Source of the DNA: Mycolicibacter minnesotensis
GTDB lineage: Bacteria; Actinomycetota; Actinomycetes; Mycobacteriales; Mycobacteriaceae
Assembly: GCF_010731755.1 (NCBI RefSeq)
Contig: NZ_AP022589.1
Location: 1,178,001 to 1,242,000, forward strand
Direction: 5' to 3'
Length of the DNA: 64,000 nt
The notes below the pieces were generated by a model. The model had not been told where the DNA came from. It did not search any database and worked only from the letters and a program-made list of their open reading frames with translations. The first letter of the stretch is position 1, and every line of letters begins with the position of its first letter. A program made the translations under genes and the position numbers. Shown one piece after another: positions 43,977-52,352 of this stretch.

Positions 43977-44912
43977 ATGGCTGCGCCAGGACCCGAGGTC
44001 TCCCGACAGGCCGTGCGGTCCTCTCCCCCGACCGAACGGGTGGTGACAGTTCTGGACTTCCTCGCCCGTCACCCCGACCAGTGCTTCGGCCTCTCCGAGC
44101 TCGCCCGCCGCACCGGCCTGGCCAAGCCCACCTGCCTGGGTATCGCCACCGCACTGGCCGACGCGGGCTATCTGACCCGCGACGACCCGGACAAGACCTA
44201 CCGGCTGGGGCCGGCGCTGATCTCGCTCGGCCGCGCCGCCCAGCAGGCGCTTCGGGTCGGTCCTGAGGCCCGTGAGCTGCTGCGGCGACTCTCCGCGGAC
44301 TTCGCCACCTCCGCTGCGCTGAGCGCGGTCGTTGACGATCGCATCACCGTGCTGGAGCTCGTCGCAGCGCCGAACGCACATCTGGGCGTTCAGGCCGGCC
44401 AGAGTTATCCGTTCGCGCCTCCGGTCGGGCTGATGTTCGTGTTGTGGGATGACAGCGCTCTGCGGGACTGGCTCGCCCGGGCACCCACCATCCCGCTCCG
44501 GTCGGAGAGTGAGCGCCTGCAAAGCGTCGTCGCCGAATGCCGCGCCGACGGCTATCTGGTCGAGCGGCTGACACCAGGAGGCCAGCGCCTCTACGCATTG
44601 ATGGCAGGCCTGTCCAGTGACCTGCCCGACGAGCTGCGAGCGCTGCTCGGCGAACTGGTGTCCGATATCGGTGAGCGCGTCTATCTGCGCAGTGAGGCCG
44701 GGGGCCGGGGGCGCCACGACATCAGCGTGATCTCGGCACCGGTCTATGACCACCATCAGCGCCAGGCGATGGTGGTCTCCCTCCATGCCCAGCGCGCGCT
44801 GACCGACACCGAGATCACCAAGTGGGCACGCGGGGTCCTGCGGACCGCCGATGCGCTCACCGCACAACTCGGCGGGATCAAACCCGCACCGCTGTTAGGT
44901 TCGGCCCCATGA
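43977..44912 (+). CDS. IclR-family transcriptional regulator
   Basis: The 311-aa protein has an N-terminal winged helix (TERVVTVLDFLARHPDQCFG, then LSELARRTGLAKPTCLGIATALADAGYL in parts). The C-terminal IclR effector domain includes RELLRRLSADFATSAAL, with an uncommonly long C-terminus. Members often regulate catabolism of aromatic or lipid compounds. It heads a four-gene plus-strand cassette; the ATGA overlap with the next gene shows coupling. I recall no IclR gene at this place in H37Rv, where PPE genes lie. Confidence 0.88.
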   Translation: MAAPGPEVSRQAVRSSPPTERVVTVLDFLARHPDQCFGLSELARRTGLAKPTCLGIATALADAGYLTRDDPDKTYRLGPALISLGRAAQQALRVGPEARELLRRLSADFATSAALSAVVDDRITVLELVAAPNAHLGVQAGQSYPFAPPVGLMFVLWDDSALRDWLARAPTIPLRSESERLQSVVAECRADGYLVERLTPGGQRLYALMAGLSSDLPDELRALLGELVSDIGERVYLRSEAGGRGRHDISVISAPVYDHHQRQAMVVSLHAQRALTDTEITKWARGVLRTADALTAQLGGIKPAPLLGSAP

Positions 44913-45367
44913 CGTTGTCGGTGGCCGATCAACTGGAGTTGTCCGGGCTCGTGCACCGCTATGCCGCGCACGTCGACGCCCAGCGGTTCGATGAGGTGGC
45001 CCAACTCTTCACCGTCGATGCCGAACTGGTCCTGCCCGAACCGCCGGATCAGCTGGAGCCCAGCGTGTACCACCGCGGACACGATGGGGTGCGAGCCGCG
45101 ATGTCCGGACTGGCCACGGTGACCCGCACCCACCACGGCATCCTGGGCGAGGTCTACGCCGCCTCCTCGGCCGCCGCGGTGGCGACCGGGGAGATCACCG
45201 GAGTGGCTCATCACTGGATCGAGCAGCGCGGCACGCTCACCGACTATGTCTGGTATCTGCGCTACCGCGACATCTACCACCGCGTCGAGCAGGACTGGCG
45301 GATTGCTCAGCGCAGCTTGACCATCGACGCGATCGAGTCACTTCCGGCCGGCCGGGTGCGCTCATGA
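44909..45367 (+). CDS. SnoaL-like (NTF2-fold) protein of the IclR cassette
   Basis: The 152-aa protein has the NTF2 pattern LSGLVHRYAAHVDAQRFDEV and AQLFTVDAELVLPE, then HHGILGEVYAA and RWRIAQRSLT-like C-terminus. It may be a hydratase, isomerase or cyclase acting on the cassette's substrate. The ATG at 44909 overlaps the regulator stop (ATGA), and the stop overlaps the next ATG. Confidence 0.8.
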   Translation: MTLSVADQLELSGLVHRYAAHVDAQRFDEVAQLFTVDAELVLPEPPDQLEPSVYHRGHDGVRAAMSGLATVTRTHHGILGEVYAASSAAAVATGEITGVAHHWIEQRGTLTDYVWYLRYRDIYHRVEQDWRIAQRSLTIDAIESLPAGRVRS

Positions 45368-46305
45368 CATCGCCGTCCAAACCCCAGATCTCGTTTCAGC
45401 TCAAGACTTTCACCGACGACCCCGACCACGACTGGGGCGCCACGCTGGCACTGGGCCGTGCCATGGACGCCGCAGGCGTGGATCGGGTGGTGGTCTCCGA
45501 CCACGTGGTGTTCGGCGAGAACCCGGACGCCTACGCCGACCCCCGGCTCGGCGGGATCGCCGGCGGGCGCCAACCCACCGGACCCGACGGCCAATGGCTC
45601 GACCCACTGATCGTGCTGACCGCACTTGCCGCCACCACCACCCGAATCCGGCTGGGCACCGCAGTGCTGCTGGCGGCCCTTCGCAGGCCGGCAGTACTGG
45701 CCAAAGAGCTGGCCACCCTGGACGTGCTGTCCGGCGGCCGGCTGGATCTCGGCGTGGGCGTCGGCTGGCAGCGCGAGGAGTACGAAGCGGCTGGCCTGTC
45801 GTTCGAACGTCGCGGCCGACTCCTGGACCACACCCTCGAGGTGTGTCAAGCCCTGTGGACTCAACAGCGCACCACATACGCGTCCCCGGAACTGTCCTTC
45901 AACAACATTCACCAGATGCCCAAACCCCTTGCCCCCGGCGGTGTCCCGATCTGGGTCAGCGGAACCGTCAACGACGCGGTGGCGCGCCGACTTGCCCGGT
46001 TCGGGTCCGGCTGGATCCCCTGGGGGCCGGCGATGCGTGACCCGGCCGGCGCCATCGCGGCCATGCGAGACCGCATCGCAGCGCTGGGCGGCGATCCGGG
46101 CGGCCTACAGGTATTGGGCCACGCAACCGCCGTCAAGAGGGCCGACGGCTCGCTCGACGCCGTGGCCACCGCGGACTCGGCTCCGGCTCTGGTGGCCGCC
46201 GGAGTCACCGATGTGCGCGTCACCTGCTCGTTGCCCAAGGACCTGGGCCGCACCACTGATCTGCTGCGCGAACTCGTCGGGGCGTTCCGCGCCGCAACCG
46301 GTTAA
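45364..46305 (+). CDS. LLM-class F420-dependent oxidoreductase of the IclR cassette
   Basis: The 313-aa luciferase-like TIM-barrel protein shows DRVVVSDHVVFGENP, RIRLGTAVLLAALR, LDVLSGGRLDLGVGVGWQREEYEA and the terminal VRVTCSLPKDLG region. It uses F420 or FMN as cofactor; the substrate is unknown. It is coupled to the preceding SnoaL gene by an ATGA overlap. The EthD gene follows after 12 nt. Confidence 0.87.
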   Translation: MTSPSKPQISFQLKTFTDDPDHDWGATLALGRAMDAAGVDRVVVSDHVVFGENPDAYADPRLGGIAGGRQPTGPDGQWLDPLIVLTALAATTTRIRLGTAVLLAALRRPAVLAKELATLDVLSGGRLDLGVGVGWQREEYEAAGLSFERRGRLLDHTLEVCQALWTQQRTTYASPELSFNNIHQMPKPLAPGGVPIWVSGTVNDAVARRLARFGSGWIPWGPAMRDPAGAIAAMRDRIAALGGDPGGLQVLGHATAVKRADGSLDAVATADSAPALVAAGVTDVRVTCSLPKDLGRTTDLLRELVGAFRAATG

Positions 46306-46317
46306 GGAGAGACATCG

Positions 46318-47037
46318 ATGGAAAAGGTCATGATCGTGGCGCGAAGCGCCGACTTCGGCGAACCGTGGTGCCAGCGGATGCGCGGTCCGATCGCGAACCA
46401 GCTGCTGGACTTGGGCCTGCCGGGGGTCGTGGTCAACGTCCGCGACCAGCCGGTGCGCGACTCGATGATGACTCTGACGACGCTGAATCCGCCGGCCGCG
46501 GCGATCATCAGCCTGTGGACTCAGCAGTACTACAGCGAAGCGACCCAGGCCGCGATCGCGCTGATCGCATCCGAATCCGAGATGGCGGCAGCGTATCTGG
46601 TGACCGAGTCCATGCCGATGCCGCCGCCGGATCCCGGCGAGGGCCGCCGCACCCGGGGATTGGCCAACGTGGCATTGCTGCGCCGGCCCGCTGATCTGGA
46701 TCAGGCGACGTGGCTGCACCGCTGGCACATCGACCACACCCAGGTGGCAATCGATACCCAGGCGACGTTCGGTTACACCCAGAACGTCGTGATCCGCGCC
46801 CTTACCGAGGATGCGCCTGCCATCGACGCGATCGTCGAAGAGAACTTCCCCGACGAGGCGGTGTCAGACCCGTATGCGTTCTACGGTGCGGCCGACCAGG
46901 CCGACCTCACCGATCGGGTGGGCCGGATGGTCGCCAGTGTCAGCGCGTTCGGCGCCCACCTGAATATCGACACGGTGCCCACCAGTCGCTACGTGTTCCG
47001 TACCCCGTTCGTCACACACACTTTTGAGACAACGTGA
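46318..47037 (+). CDS. EthD-domain-like protein
   Basis: The 239-aa protein has two dimeric alpha/beta-barrel-like halves. The second contains the EthD-type segment TWLHRWHIDHTQVAIDTQATFGYTQN, in parts. EthD-like proteins support oxidation or handling of ether or aromatic substrates; the exact role is unknown. AAGGAGA precedes the ATG. Its last 26 nt overlap the 3' end of the convergent hemophore-like gene. Confidence 0.75.
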   Translation: MEKVMIVARSADFGEPWCQRMRGPIANQLLDLGLPGVVVNVRDQPVRDSMMTLTTLNPPAAAIISLWTQQYYSEATQAAIALIASESEMAAAYLVTESMPMPPPDPGEGRRTRGLANVALLRRPADLDQATWLHRWHIDHTQVAIDTQATFGYTQNVVIRALTEDAPAIDAIVEENFPDEAVSDPYAFYGAADQADLTDRVGRMVASVSAFGAHLNIDTVPTSRYVFRTPFVTHTFETT

Positions 47038-47281
47038 TCAACGCCTGGCGCACGTCGGGGTGTCGCTGCAGATAGGACAGCACCGGGTCCGGCGCGCCCG
47101 GGTCTTCCTGCTGCCCCCGATGCGCCAGGGTGCTCTTGACGTCGGGATGCCGCTTCAGATACGCGTCGACGGAGTTCCCCACGGTCTGGTCGCATTGCTG
47201 CGGCGCTGCGTTGGCCACCGGCGCCAGTACCCCCGCGACGCTCAGCAAGCCGATCGCAACTGCTCGAGTAATACCGCTCAT
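47012..47281 (-). CDS. Hemophore-related secreted protein
   Basis: The 89-aa protein has a signal peptide (MSGITRAVAIGLLSVAGVLA then PVANA). The mature part has two DAYLKRHPDVK/LSYLQRHPDVR repeats and two cysteines (QQCDQT, QKCV), the pattern of small mycobacterial heme-binding-type proteins. Heme binding is inferred from family. The gene lies 20 nt after the recQ-like gene on the same strand and may be the last cistron of that run. Confidence 0.8.
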   Translation of the reverse strand: MSGITRAVAIGLLSVAGVLAPVANAAPQQCDQTVGNSVDAYLKRHPDVKSTLAHRGQQEDPGAPDPVLSYLQRHPDVRQALITLSQKCV

Positions 47282-47301
47282 GACTCGACGGTACGCGCGT
47301 T

Positions 47302-49380
47302 CTAGGACACGCTGGCCAGAGCGAACGGCAGCACCTGTGGTGCACCGGCGGCGCGGACCACCCGAGCAGCCATCGTCAGAGTCCAACCCGAGTCCGTCAC
47401 ATCGTCGACCAGCAGCACCGGTCCGACGCCCGCCGGAAGATCCGGCGGCAACCAACATCCCTGCAGGGCGGCGACGCGGTAAGCGGAGTTCGCCGCCGCC
47501 GTGGTGCGACGATTCGGCGCATAGCGCAAGGTGCCCACACGGGTGAGACGGCCGAGTTCGGCCAGCCTGTCGGTCAAGGAGCCGATCAGCAGCGGGTGTG
47601 TGGCCGAATCCATCCCCATTACCGCGGTCGGCCTGATCTTCCAGTCCCAACCGGCCAGCACGCTCACGGCCGCGCGCACCACGTCCTCGGGCACTTCGCG
47701 GTCCGGCTCGTCGAGCAGCCGGCGTAGGCGTGCGCCCCAGCCCAGATCGGTGAGCCGGCCGATGACCCGGCCAGGCTCCGGACCGTCGGAGATCCGTCCG
47801 GCCACATCGACGCCGAGCTGCGCCAGACCCGACGGCCACTGCCGCCGCGGCGTGATCTCCACGCCGGGGCGCATCAACCGTTCACGGGTGGCGGCGGTGG
47901 CGGTGGCATCCACTTCGCCGTCAAACCGCGGCCCGGCGCAGTTGTCGCAGCGCCCGCAACGCTCCCCCTCCCGCAGCTGCGGGTCGTTCAGCTGGGCACG
48001 CAGGAAACTCATGCGGCAGTCGTCAGTGGCCTGGTAGTCCAGCATCGCCTGCTGCTCGGCCCGGCGCAGTTCGTCGAGCTTGCGGTAGCGCGCCTCGTCG
48101 TAGGTCCACTGCACGCCGGTGCCCAGCCAGCCGCCCTTGACCCGGCGCACCGCGCCGTCGACATCGAGGACCTTGAGCACCATCTCCAACCGCGACCGGT
48201 TCAGGTCGACCCGCGCTTCCAGCGCCGGGGTCGAGAGCGGCTGATCGGGTGACAGTTCACCGATCACCTTGCGCACCAAGGACTCCGCGGGGAAGGCCAG
48301 CGACGCGAAATAGTGCCAGATGTCTTGGTCCTCGGTGCCGGGCAACAGGATCACCTCGGCGCTGGCGGTGGCGCGCCCGGCACGACCGACCTGCTGGTAG
48401 TAGGCGATCGGCGAGGACGGTGCCCCCAGGTGGACGACGAAACCCAGGTCGGGCTTGTCGAATCCCATGCCCAGCGCCGACGTGGCGATCAGCGCCTTGA
48501 CCCGGTTAGCCAGCAGATCGGCCTCGAGTTGCTCCCGATCGGCCGAGTCGGTCGAGCCGGTGTAGGCGGCCACCGCGAACCCCTGCGCCCGCAGGTCGGC
48601 GGCCACATCGTGGGCCTGAGCCACGGTGAGCGTGTAGACGATCCCGGATCCGGGCAGCTTCGCCAGATGAGCGCCGATCCAGGCGGCGCGCTGCGCCGGT
48701 CCACCGGCGCTCACCACCGACATCCGTAGTGACTCGCGGTCCAGGCCGCCACGCAGCACCAGCGTGTCGCCGCCGCCGACCCCGAGCTGGCCCGCGACAT
48801 CGGCGACCACCCGGTCGTTGGCGGTCGCCGTGGTCGCCAGCACCGGGATGTCGGCGCCGAGCTCGGCGATCAGGGTGCGGATCCGGCGGTAGTCCGGCCG
48901 GAAGTCATGGCCCCAATCCGACACACAATGCGCCTCGTCGACCACGACCAGCCCTGCCTTAGCGGCCAGCGCCGGCAACACCTCATCGCGGAAGTCCGGA
49001 TTGTTGAGCCGCTCCGGGCTGACCAGCAGCACGTCGAGATCACCGGCGGCCACCCGGCGTTGCACGTCGGCCCATTCGGTGACGTTCGACGAGTTGATGG
49101 TGGCCGCATGCACACCGGCTCGTTCCGCGGCGGCGACTTGGTTGCGCATCAGCGCCAGCAGCGGCGACACGATCACCGTCGGACCGTGGCCGTCGGCCCG
49201 CAACAGCTTCGCGGCGATGAAATACACCGCCGACTTGCCCCAGCCGGTTCGCTGCACCACCAGCGCGCGGCGGCGAGCCACCACCAGCGCCTCAATCGCG
49301 GTCCACTGGTCGTCGCGCAGCCGCGCCTGCGGTCCGGCCAGCTGTTCCAGGATCGCCTGGGCCTGCGGCCGTGTCGTCAT
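47302..49380 (-). CDS. RecQ-family DNA helicase fused to a phosphoribosyltransferase domain
   Basis: The 692-aa protein has Walker A RTGWGKS (44-50), DEAH box at 148-151, the SAT-like LATTATANDRV and RecQ motifs GRAGRA. Zinc-binding cysteines follow (DDCRMSF, CGRCDNC). The last ~200 residues include VLLVDDVTDSGWT (about 655-667), a PRPP-binding loop of type I phosphoribosyltransferases. The fusion suggests coupling of DNA unwinding to nucleotide salvage or sensing, but this is inference. It starts 7 nt after hsaF in the same direction, so it could be read from the hsaE promoter. No strong ribosome site is visible. Confidence 0.88.
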   Translation of the reverse strand: MTTRPQAQAILEQLAGPQARLRDDQWTAIEALVVARRRALVVQRTGWGKSAVYFIAAKLLRADGHGPTVIVSPLLALMRNQVAAAERAGVHAATINSSNVTEWADVQRRVAAGDLDVLLVSPERLNNPDFRDEVLPALAAKAGLVVVDEAHCVSDWGHDFRPDYRRIRTLIAELGADIPVLATTATANDRVVADVAGQLGVGGGDTLVLRGGLDRESLRMSVVSAGGPAQRAAWIGAHLAKLPGSGIVYTLTVAQAHDVAADLRAQGFAVAAYTGSTDSADREQLEADLLANRVKALIATSALGMGFDKPDLGFVVHLGAPSSPIAYYQQVGRAGRATASAEVILLPGTEDQDIWHYFASLAFPAESLVRKVIGELSPDQPLSTPALEARVDLNRSRLEMVLKVLDVDGAVRRVKGGWLGTGVQWTYDEARYRKLDELRRAEQQAMLDYQATDDCRMSFLRAQLNDPQLREGERCGRCDNCAGPRFDGEVDATATAATRERLMRPGVEITPRRQWPSGLAQLGVDVAGRISDGPEPGRVIGRLTDLGWGARLRRLLDEPDREVPEDVVRAAVSVLAGWDWKIRPTAVMGMDSATHPLLIGSLTDRLAELGRLTRVGTLRYAPNRRTTAAANSAYRVAALQGCWLPPDLPAGVGPVLLVDDVTDSGWTLTMAARVVRAAGAPQVLPFALASVS

Positions 49381-49387
49381 GCCGCGA

Positions 49388-50416
49388 TTATTTCGCGGCC
49401 CGCTCCCGCTGAATCTCCAGCGCGATGTCGATCAGCTGGTCCTCCTGGCCACCGATCAGCTTGCGCTGGCCCACCCGCAGCAGCAGCTCATGCGCCGGCA
49501 CGCCGTAACGCTCGCCCTGGCGCACCGCGTGCTTGAGGAAGCTGGAGTACACCCCGGAGTAACCCATGATGAGCGCGTTGCGGTCCAGCACGCACTCGGC
49601 CGGCATGGCCGGACGCACCACTTCCTCGGCGGCATCAGCGATGTCGAAGAAGTCGATGCCGGTCTTGATCCCGACCTTGTCGAAAACCCCGATCAGTGCC
49701 TCGACCGGAGCATTGCCCGCGCCCGCACCGAACCGGCGCACCGAACCGTCGATCTGCTTGGCCCCGGCGCGTGCGGCCTCCAACGAGTTGGCGACCCCGA
49801 GTCCGAGGTTCTCGTGGCCATGAAAACCAACTTGAGCAGCCGATCCTAATTCGGCGACCAGCGCCTGGACCCGGTCGCGAACTCCTTCGAGCACCAAGGC
49901 ACCAGCGGAGTCGACCACATAGACGCACTGGCATCCGGCATCAGCCATGATGCGGGCCTGAGCCGCCAGCTTCTCCGGGGTGACGGTGTGGGCCATCATC
50001 AAGAAGCCGACGGTTTCCAGGCCCAACTCGCGCGCCAGGCCGAAGTGCTGGATGGAGACGTCAGCCTCGGTGCAGTGGGTGGCGATACGGCAGATGGAGC
50101 CACCGTTGTCCTGCGCCTCTTTGATGTCCTCCTTGGTGCCCACTCCGGGCAGCATCAAGAAGGCGATCTTGGCGTCCTTGGCGGTCTGCGCCGCGAGCTT
50201 GATCAGTTCCTGCTCCGGGGTCTTGGAGAACCCGTAGTTGAAGCTGGACCCGCCCAGGCCGTCGCCGTGGGTCACCTCGATCACCGGCACGCCGGCAGCA
50301 TCCAGGGCGGCGACGATCGCGGTGACCTCGTCGGCGGTGAACTGGTGGCGCTTGTGGTGCGAACCATCCCGCAGCGAGGTGTCGGTGATCCGCACATCGA
50401 AGATGTGGTCGCTCAT
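49388..50416 (-). CDS. hsaF: 4-hydroxy-2-oxohexanoate/4-hydroxy-2-oxovalerate aldolase HsaF
   Basis: The 342-aa DRE-TIM metallolyase shows [18 protein letters not shown] with R16, D17 and H20 at the metal/substrate site, and later [19 protein letters not shown] with the metal-binding HxH. It cleaves 4-hydroxy-2-oxohexanoate to pyruvate and propanal, the latter channelled to HsaG. Length is near H37Rv HsaF (about 346 aa). The start overlaps the hsaG stop (ATGA). Confidence 0.95.
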   Translation of the reverse strand: MSDHIFDVRITDTSLRDGSHHKRHQFTADEVTAIVAALDAAGVPVIEVTHGDGLGGSSFNYGFSKTPEQELIKLAAQTAKDAKIAFLMLPGVGTKEDIKEAQDNGGSICRIATHCTEADVSIQHFGLARELGLETVGFLMMAHTVTPEKLAAQARIMADAGCQCVYVVDSAGALVLEGVRDRVQALVAELGSAAQVGFHGHENLGLGVANSLEAARAGAKQIDGSVRRFGAGAGNAPVEALIGVFDKVGIKTGIDFFDIADAAEEVVRPAMPAECVLDRNALIMGYSGVYSSFLKHAVRQGERYGVPAHELLLRVGQRKLIGGQEDQLIDIALEIQRERAAK

Positions 50417-51345
50417 TTCGCTCCTCCAGCCTTTGCCGCCGCCATCTCGCGGGCAATCTCCTCGCCGACCTTGGTAGCGGCGGCGGTCATGATGTCCAGG
50501 TTGCCCGCATAGGGGGGCAGATAATCGCCGGCGCCCTCGACCTCGACGAACGTGGTCACCACCGCACGCCCGCCGGAGTTCAGCGACGGCTCGTCGAACT
50601 GCGGCTCGTTGAGCAGCCGGTAGCCCGGCACATAGGTCTGCACCTGGGCGACGACATCCTTGATCGACGCGGTGATCGCGTCGCGGTCGGCGTCCTCGGG
50701 GATCTGGCAGAAGATGGTGTCGCGCATGATCATCGGCGGGTCGGCCGGGTTCAAGATGATGATCGCCTTGCCGCGCTGCGCTCCACCGATGGTCTGCACG
50801 CCGGCCGAAGTGGTCTTGGTGAACTCGTCGATGTTGGCCCGGGTTCCCGGGCCGGCCGACACGCTGGCGACGCTGGCCACGATCTCGGCATAGGGCACGG
50901 TGCCGCCTTGGGCTGTGACCGCGCGGGTGACGGCATACACGATCGGAATGGTGGCCTGGCCACCGCAGGTGATCATGTTGACGTTCGGCGCGTCGACATG
51001 TTCGTGCAGGTTCGCCGGCGGAATCACCGCCGGGCCCACCGCAGCCGGGGTCAAGTCGATGGCCCGGATACCGGCGGCCTCGTACTTGGGCGCGTACGCC
51101 TTGTGCACATAGGCGCTGGTGGCCTCGAACACGAAGTCCGGCTTCTCATCCAGAGCCAGCAGCCAGTCCGCCCCTTCGGCCGAGGTCTCCAGGCCGAGCT
51201 TGCGCGCCCGCGCCAGCCCCTCAGACTCGGGGTCGATGCCGATCATCCAACGCGGCTCTAGCCACTCCGAACGCAGCAACTTGTACAACAGGTCGGTACT
51301 GATATTGCCCGACCCGACAATCGCAACTGAGGCCTTAGCAGCCAT
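50413..51345 (-). CDS. hsaG: Acylating propanal/acetaldehyde dehydrogenase HsaG
   Basis: The 310-aa protein has the NAD motif [13 protein letters not shown] and catalytic C127 in [12 protein letters not shown]. Channelled propanal from HsaF is converted to propionyl-CoA. The C-terminus interacts with HsaF in the known complex. Length agrees with H37Rv HsaG (about 303 aa). It starts 20 nt after hsaE on the same strand. Confidence 0.95.
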   Translation of the reverse strand: MAAKASVAIVGSGNISTDLLYKLLRSEWLEPRWMIGIDPESEGLARARKLGLETSAEGADWLLALDEKPDFVFEATSAYVHKAYAPKYEAAGIRAIDLTPAAVGPAVIPPANLHEHVDAPNVNMITCGGQATIPIVYAVTRAVTAQGGTVPYAEIVASVASVSAGPGTRANIDEFTKTTSAGVQTIGGAQRGKAIIILNPADPPMIMRDTIFCQIPEDADRDAITASIKDVVAQVQTYVPGYRLLNEPQFDEPSLNSGGRAVVTTFVEVEGAGDYLPPYAGNLDIMTAAATKVGEEIAREMAAAKAGGAK

Positions 51346-51365
51346 GAAAGCTCCTCTATTCGAAT

Positions 51366-52151
51366 CTATTCGAAAACCAGCCGGACTGAACCCAGCCCGG
51401 AGAAATCGGCGACGCAGTCGCTGCCGGCATGGACATCGATGGCCCGGGTAGCGGTGCCGGGCAACACGATGTCGCCAGCCTTCAACCGCACCCCGAAACT
51501 CTCCACCTTGCGAGCCAGCCAGGCCACCGCGGTGACCGGGTTGCCCAGCACCGCGTCGCTACGGCCTTCGGCGACCACCTCGCCGTTCTTGGTCAGGGAA
51601 GCGTCGATGCTCTTGATGTCGATATCGCCCGGTTTGACCCGCTGCTTGCCCAGGACGAAGCCCGCCGATGAGGCGTTGTCGGCGATGGTGTCGCACAGCT
51701 TGATCTTCCAGTCGCTGATCCGGCTGTCGATCAGCTCGATCGCCGGGGCGAAGGCCTCGGTGGCCGCCAGCACATCCTCTTCGGTGCAGTCCGCGCCAGG
51801 CAGATCCTTGGCCAGGATGAACGCGACCTCCACCTCGACCCGGGGATAGAGATAGTTCGACGCCTTGACCGGCTTGTCCTCGAACACCTGCATCTCGTTG
51901 AGCAGGTGTCCGTAGTCCGGTTCGTCGACGCCCATCATCTGCTGCATCGCTTCGCTGGAGAGGCCGACCTTGTGTCCCACGACGCGCGCTCCCTCGGCGA
52001 TCCGCTGGCGAATGTTGATCAGCTGAATCTCGTAGGCGTCGACGACGTCGATCTCGGGCTGGGCCGCAGTCAACGGCGAGATCGGAACCCGACTGCGCTC
52101 CGCCTGCGCCAACTCGGCAGCGAGCTCCGCACGGATCTGGGCGCTGAGCAT
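51366..52151 (-). CDS. hsaE: 2-hydroxyhexa-2,4-dienoate hydratase HsaE
   Basis: The 261-aa fumarylacetoacetate-hydrolase-family hydratase contains [25 protein letters not shown], in parts, the metal-binding [14 protein letters not shown] and the terminal [13 protein letters not shown]. It hydrates the product of HsaD cleavage before HsaF acts. The ATG at 52151 has AGGGGA about 7 nt upstream and gives the H37Rv length of 261 aa; a longer frame to 52238 overlaps the KstR box and is rejected. It heads the hsaEGF operon. Confidence 0.95.
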   Translation of the reverse strand: MLSAQIRAELAAELAQAERSRVPISPLTAAQPEIDVVDAYEIQLINIRQRIAEGARVVGHKVGLSSEAMQQMMGVDEPDYGHLLNEMQVFEDKPVKASNYLYPRVEVEVAFILAKDLPGADCTEEDVLAATEAFAPAIELIDSRISDWKIKLCDTIADNASSAGFVLGKQRVKPGDIDIKSIDASLTKNGEVVAEGRSDAVLGNPVTAVAWLARKVESFGVRLKAGDIVLPGTATRAIDVHAGSDCVADFSGLGSVRLVFE

Positions 52152-52211
52152 CTTCGATGGTCCCCTCGGGTGGTGGTGAGCCGGTGAAAACGTGCCGTTC
52201 AGCGGTAATTC

Positions 52212-52225
52212 TATAACGTGTTCTA
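52212..52225. promoter_or_regulatory. Putative KstR operator upstream of hsaE
   Basis: TATAACGTGTTCTA is a full consensus match 61 nt before the hsaE ATG. It lies between hsaE and the divergent GH31 gene (start 52353) and may control hsaE-hsaG-hsaF and the genes behind them. Confidence 0.87.
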
Positions 52226-52352
52226 AAAGCGCCGACACTTGAGACGAGGCCGTTGCTCCACAGCGATACCGATGTGACCTGCAGCCGCCAGGATCTGCCG
52301 AGGAAACAACTGTCAGGACAACTGTCCACTTTGTGAAACCCGTGGAGGCGCG

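Noticed and set aside
47282-47301. KstR box before the hemophore-like gene (CGCGCGTTCTAG)
   Set aside because: The left half lacks AAC, so it does not fit TnnAACnnGTTnnA.
47012-47839. Extension of the hemophore-like gene to 47839
   Set aside because: The extension lies inside the recQ-like gene; the ATG at 47281 starts a clear signal peptide.
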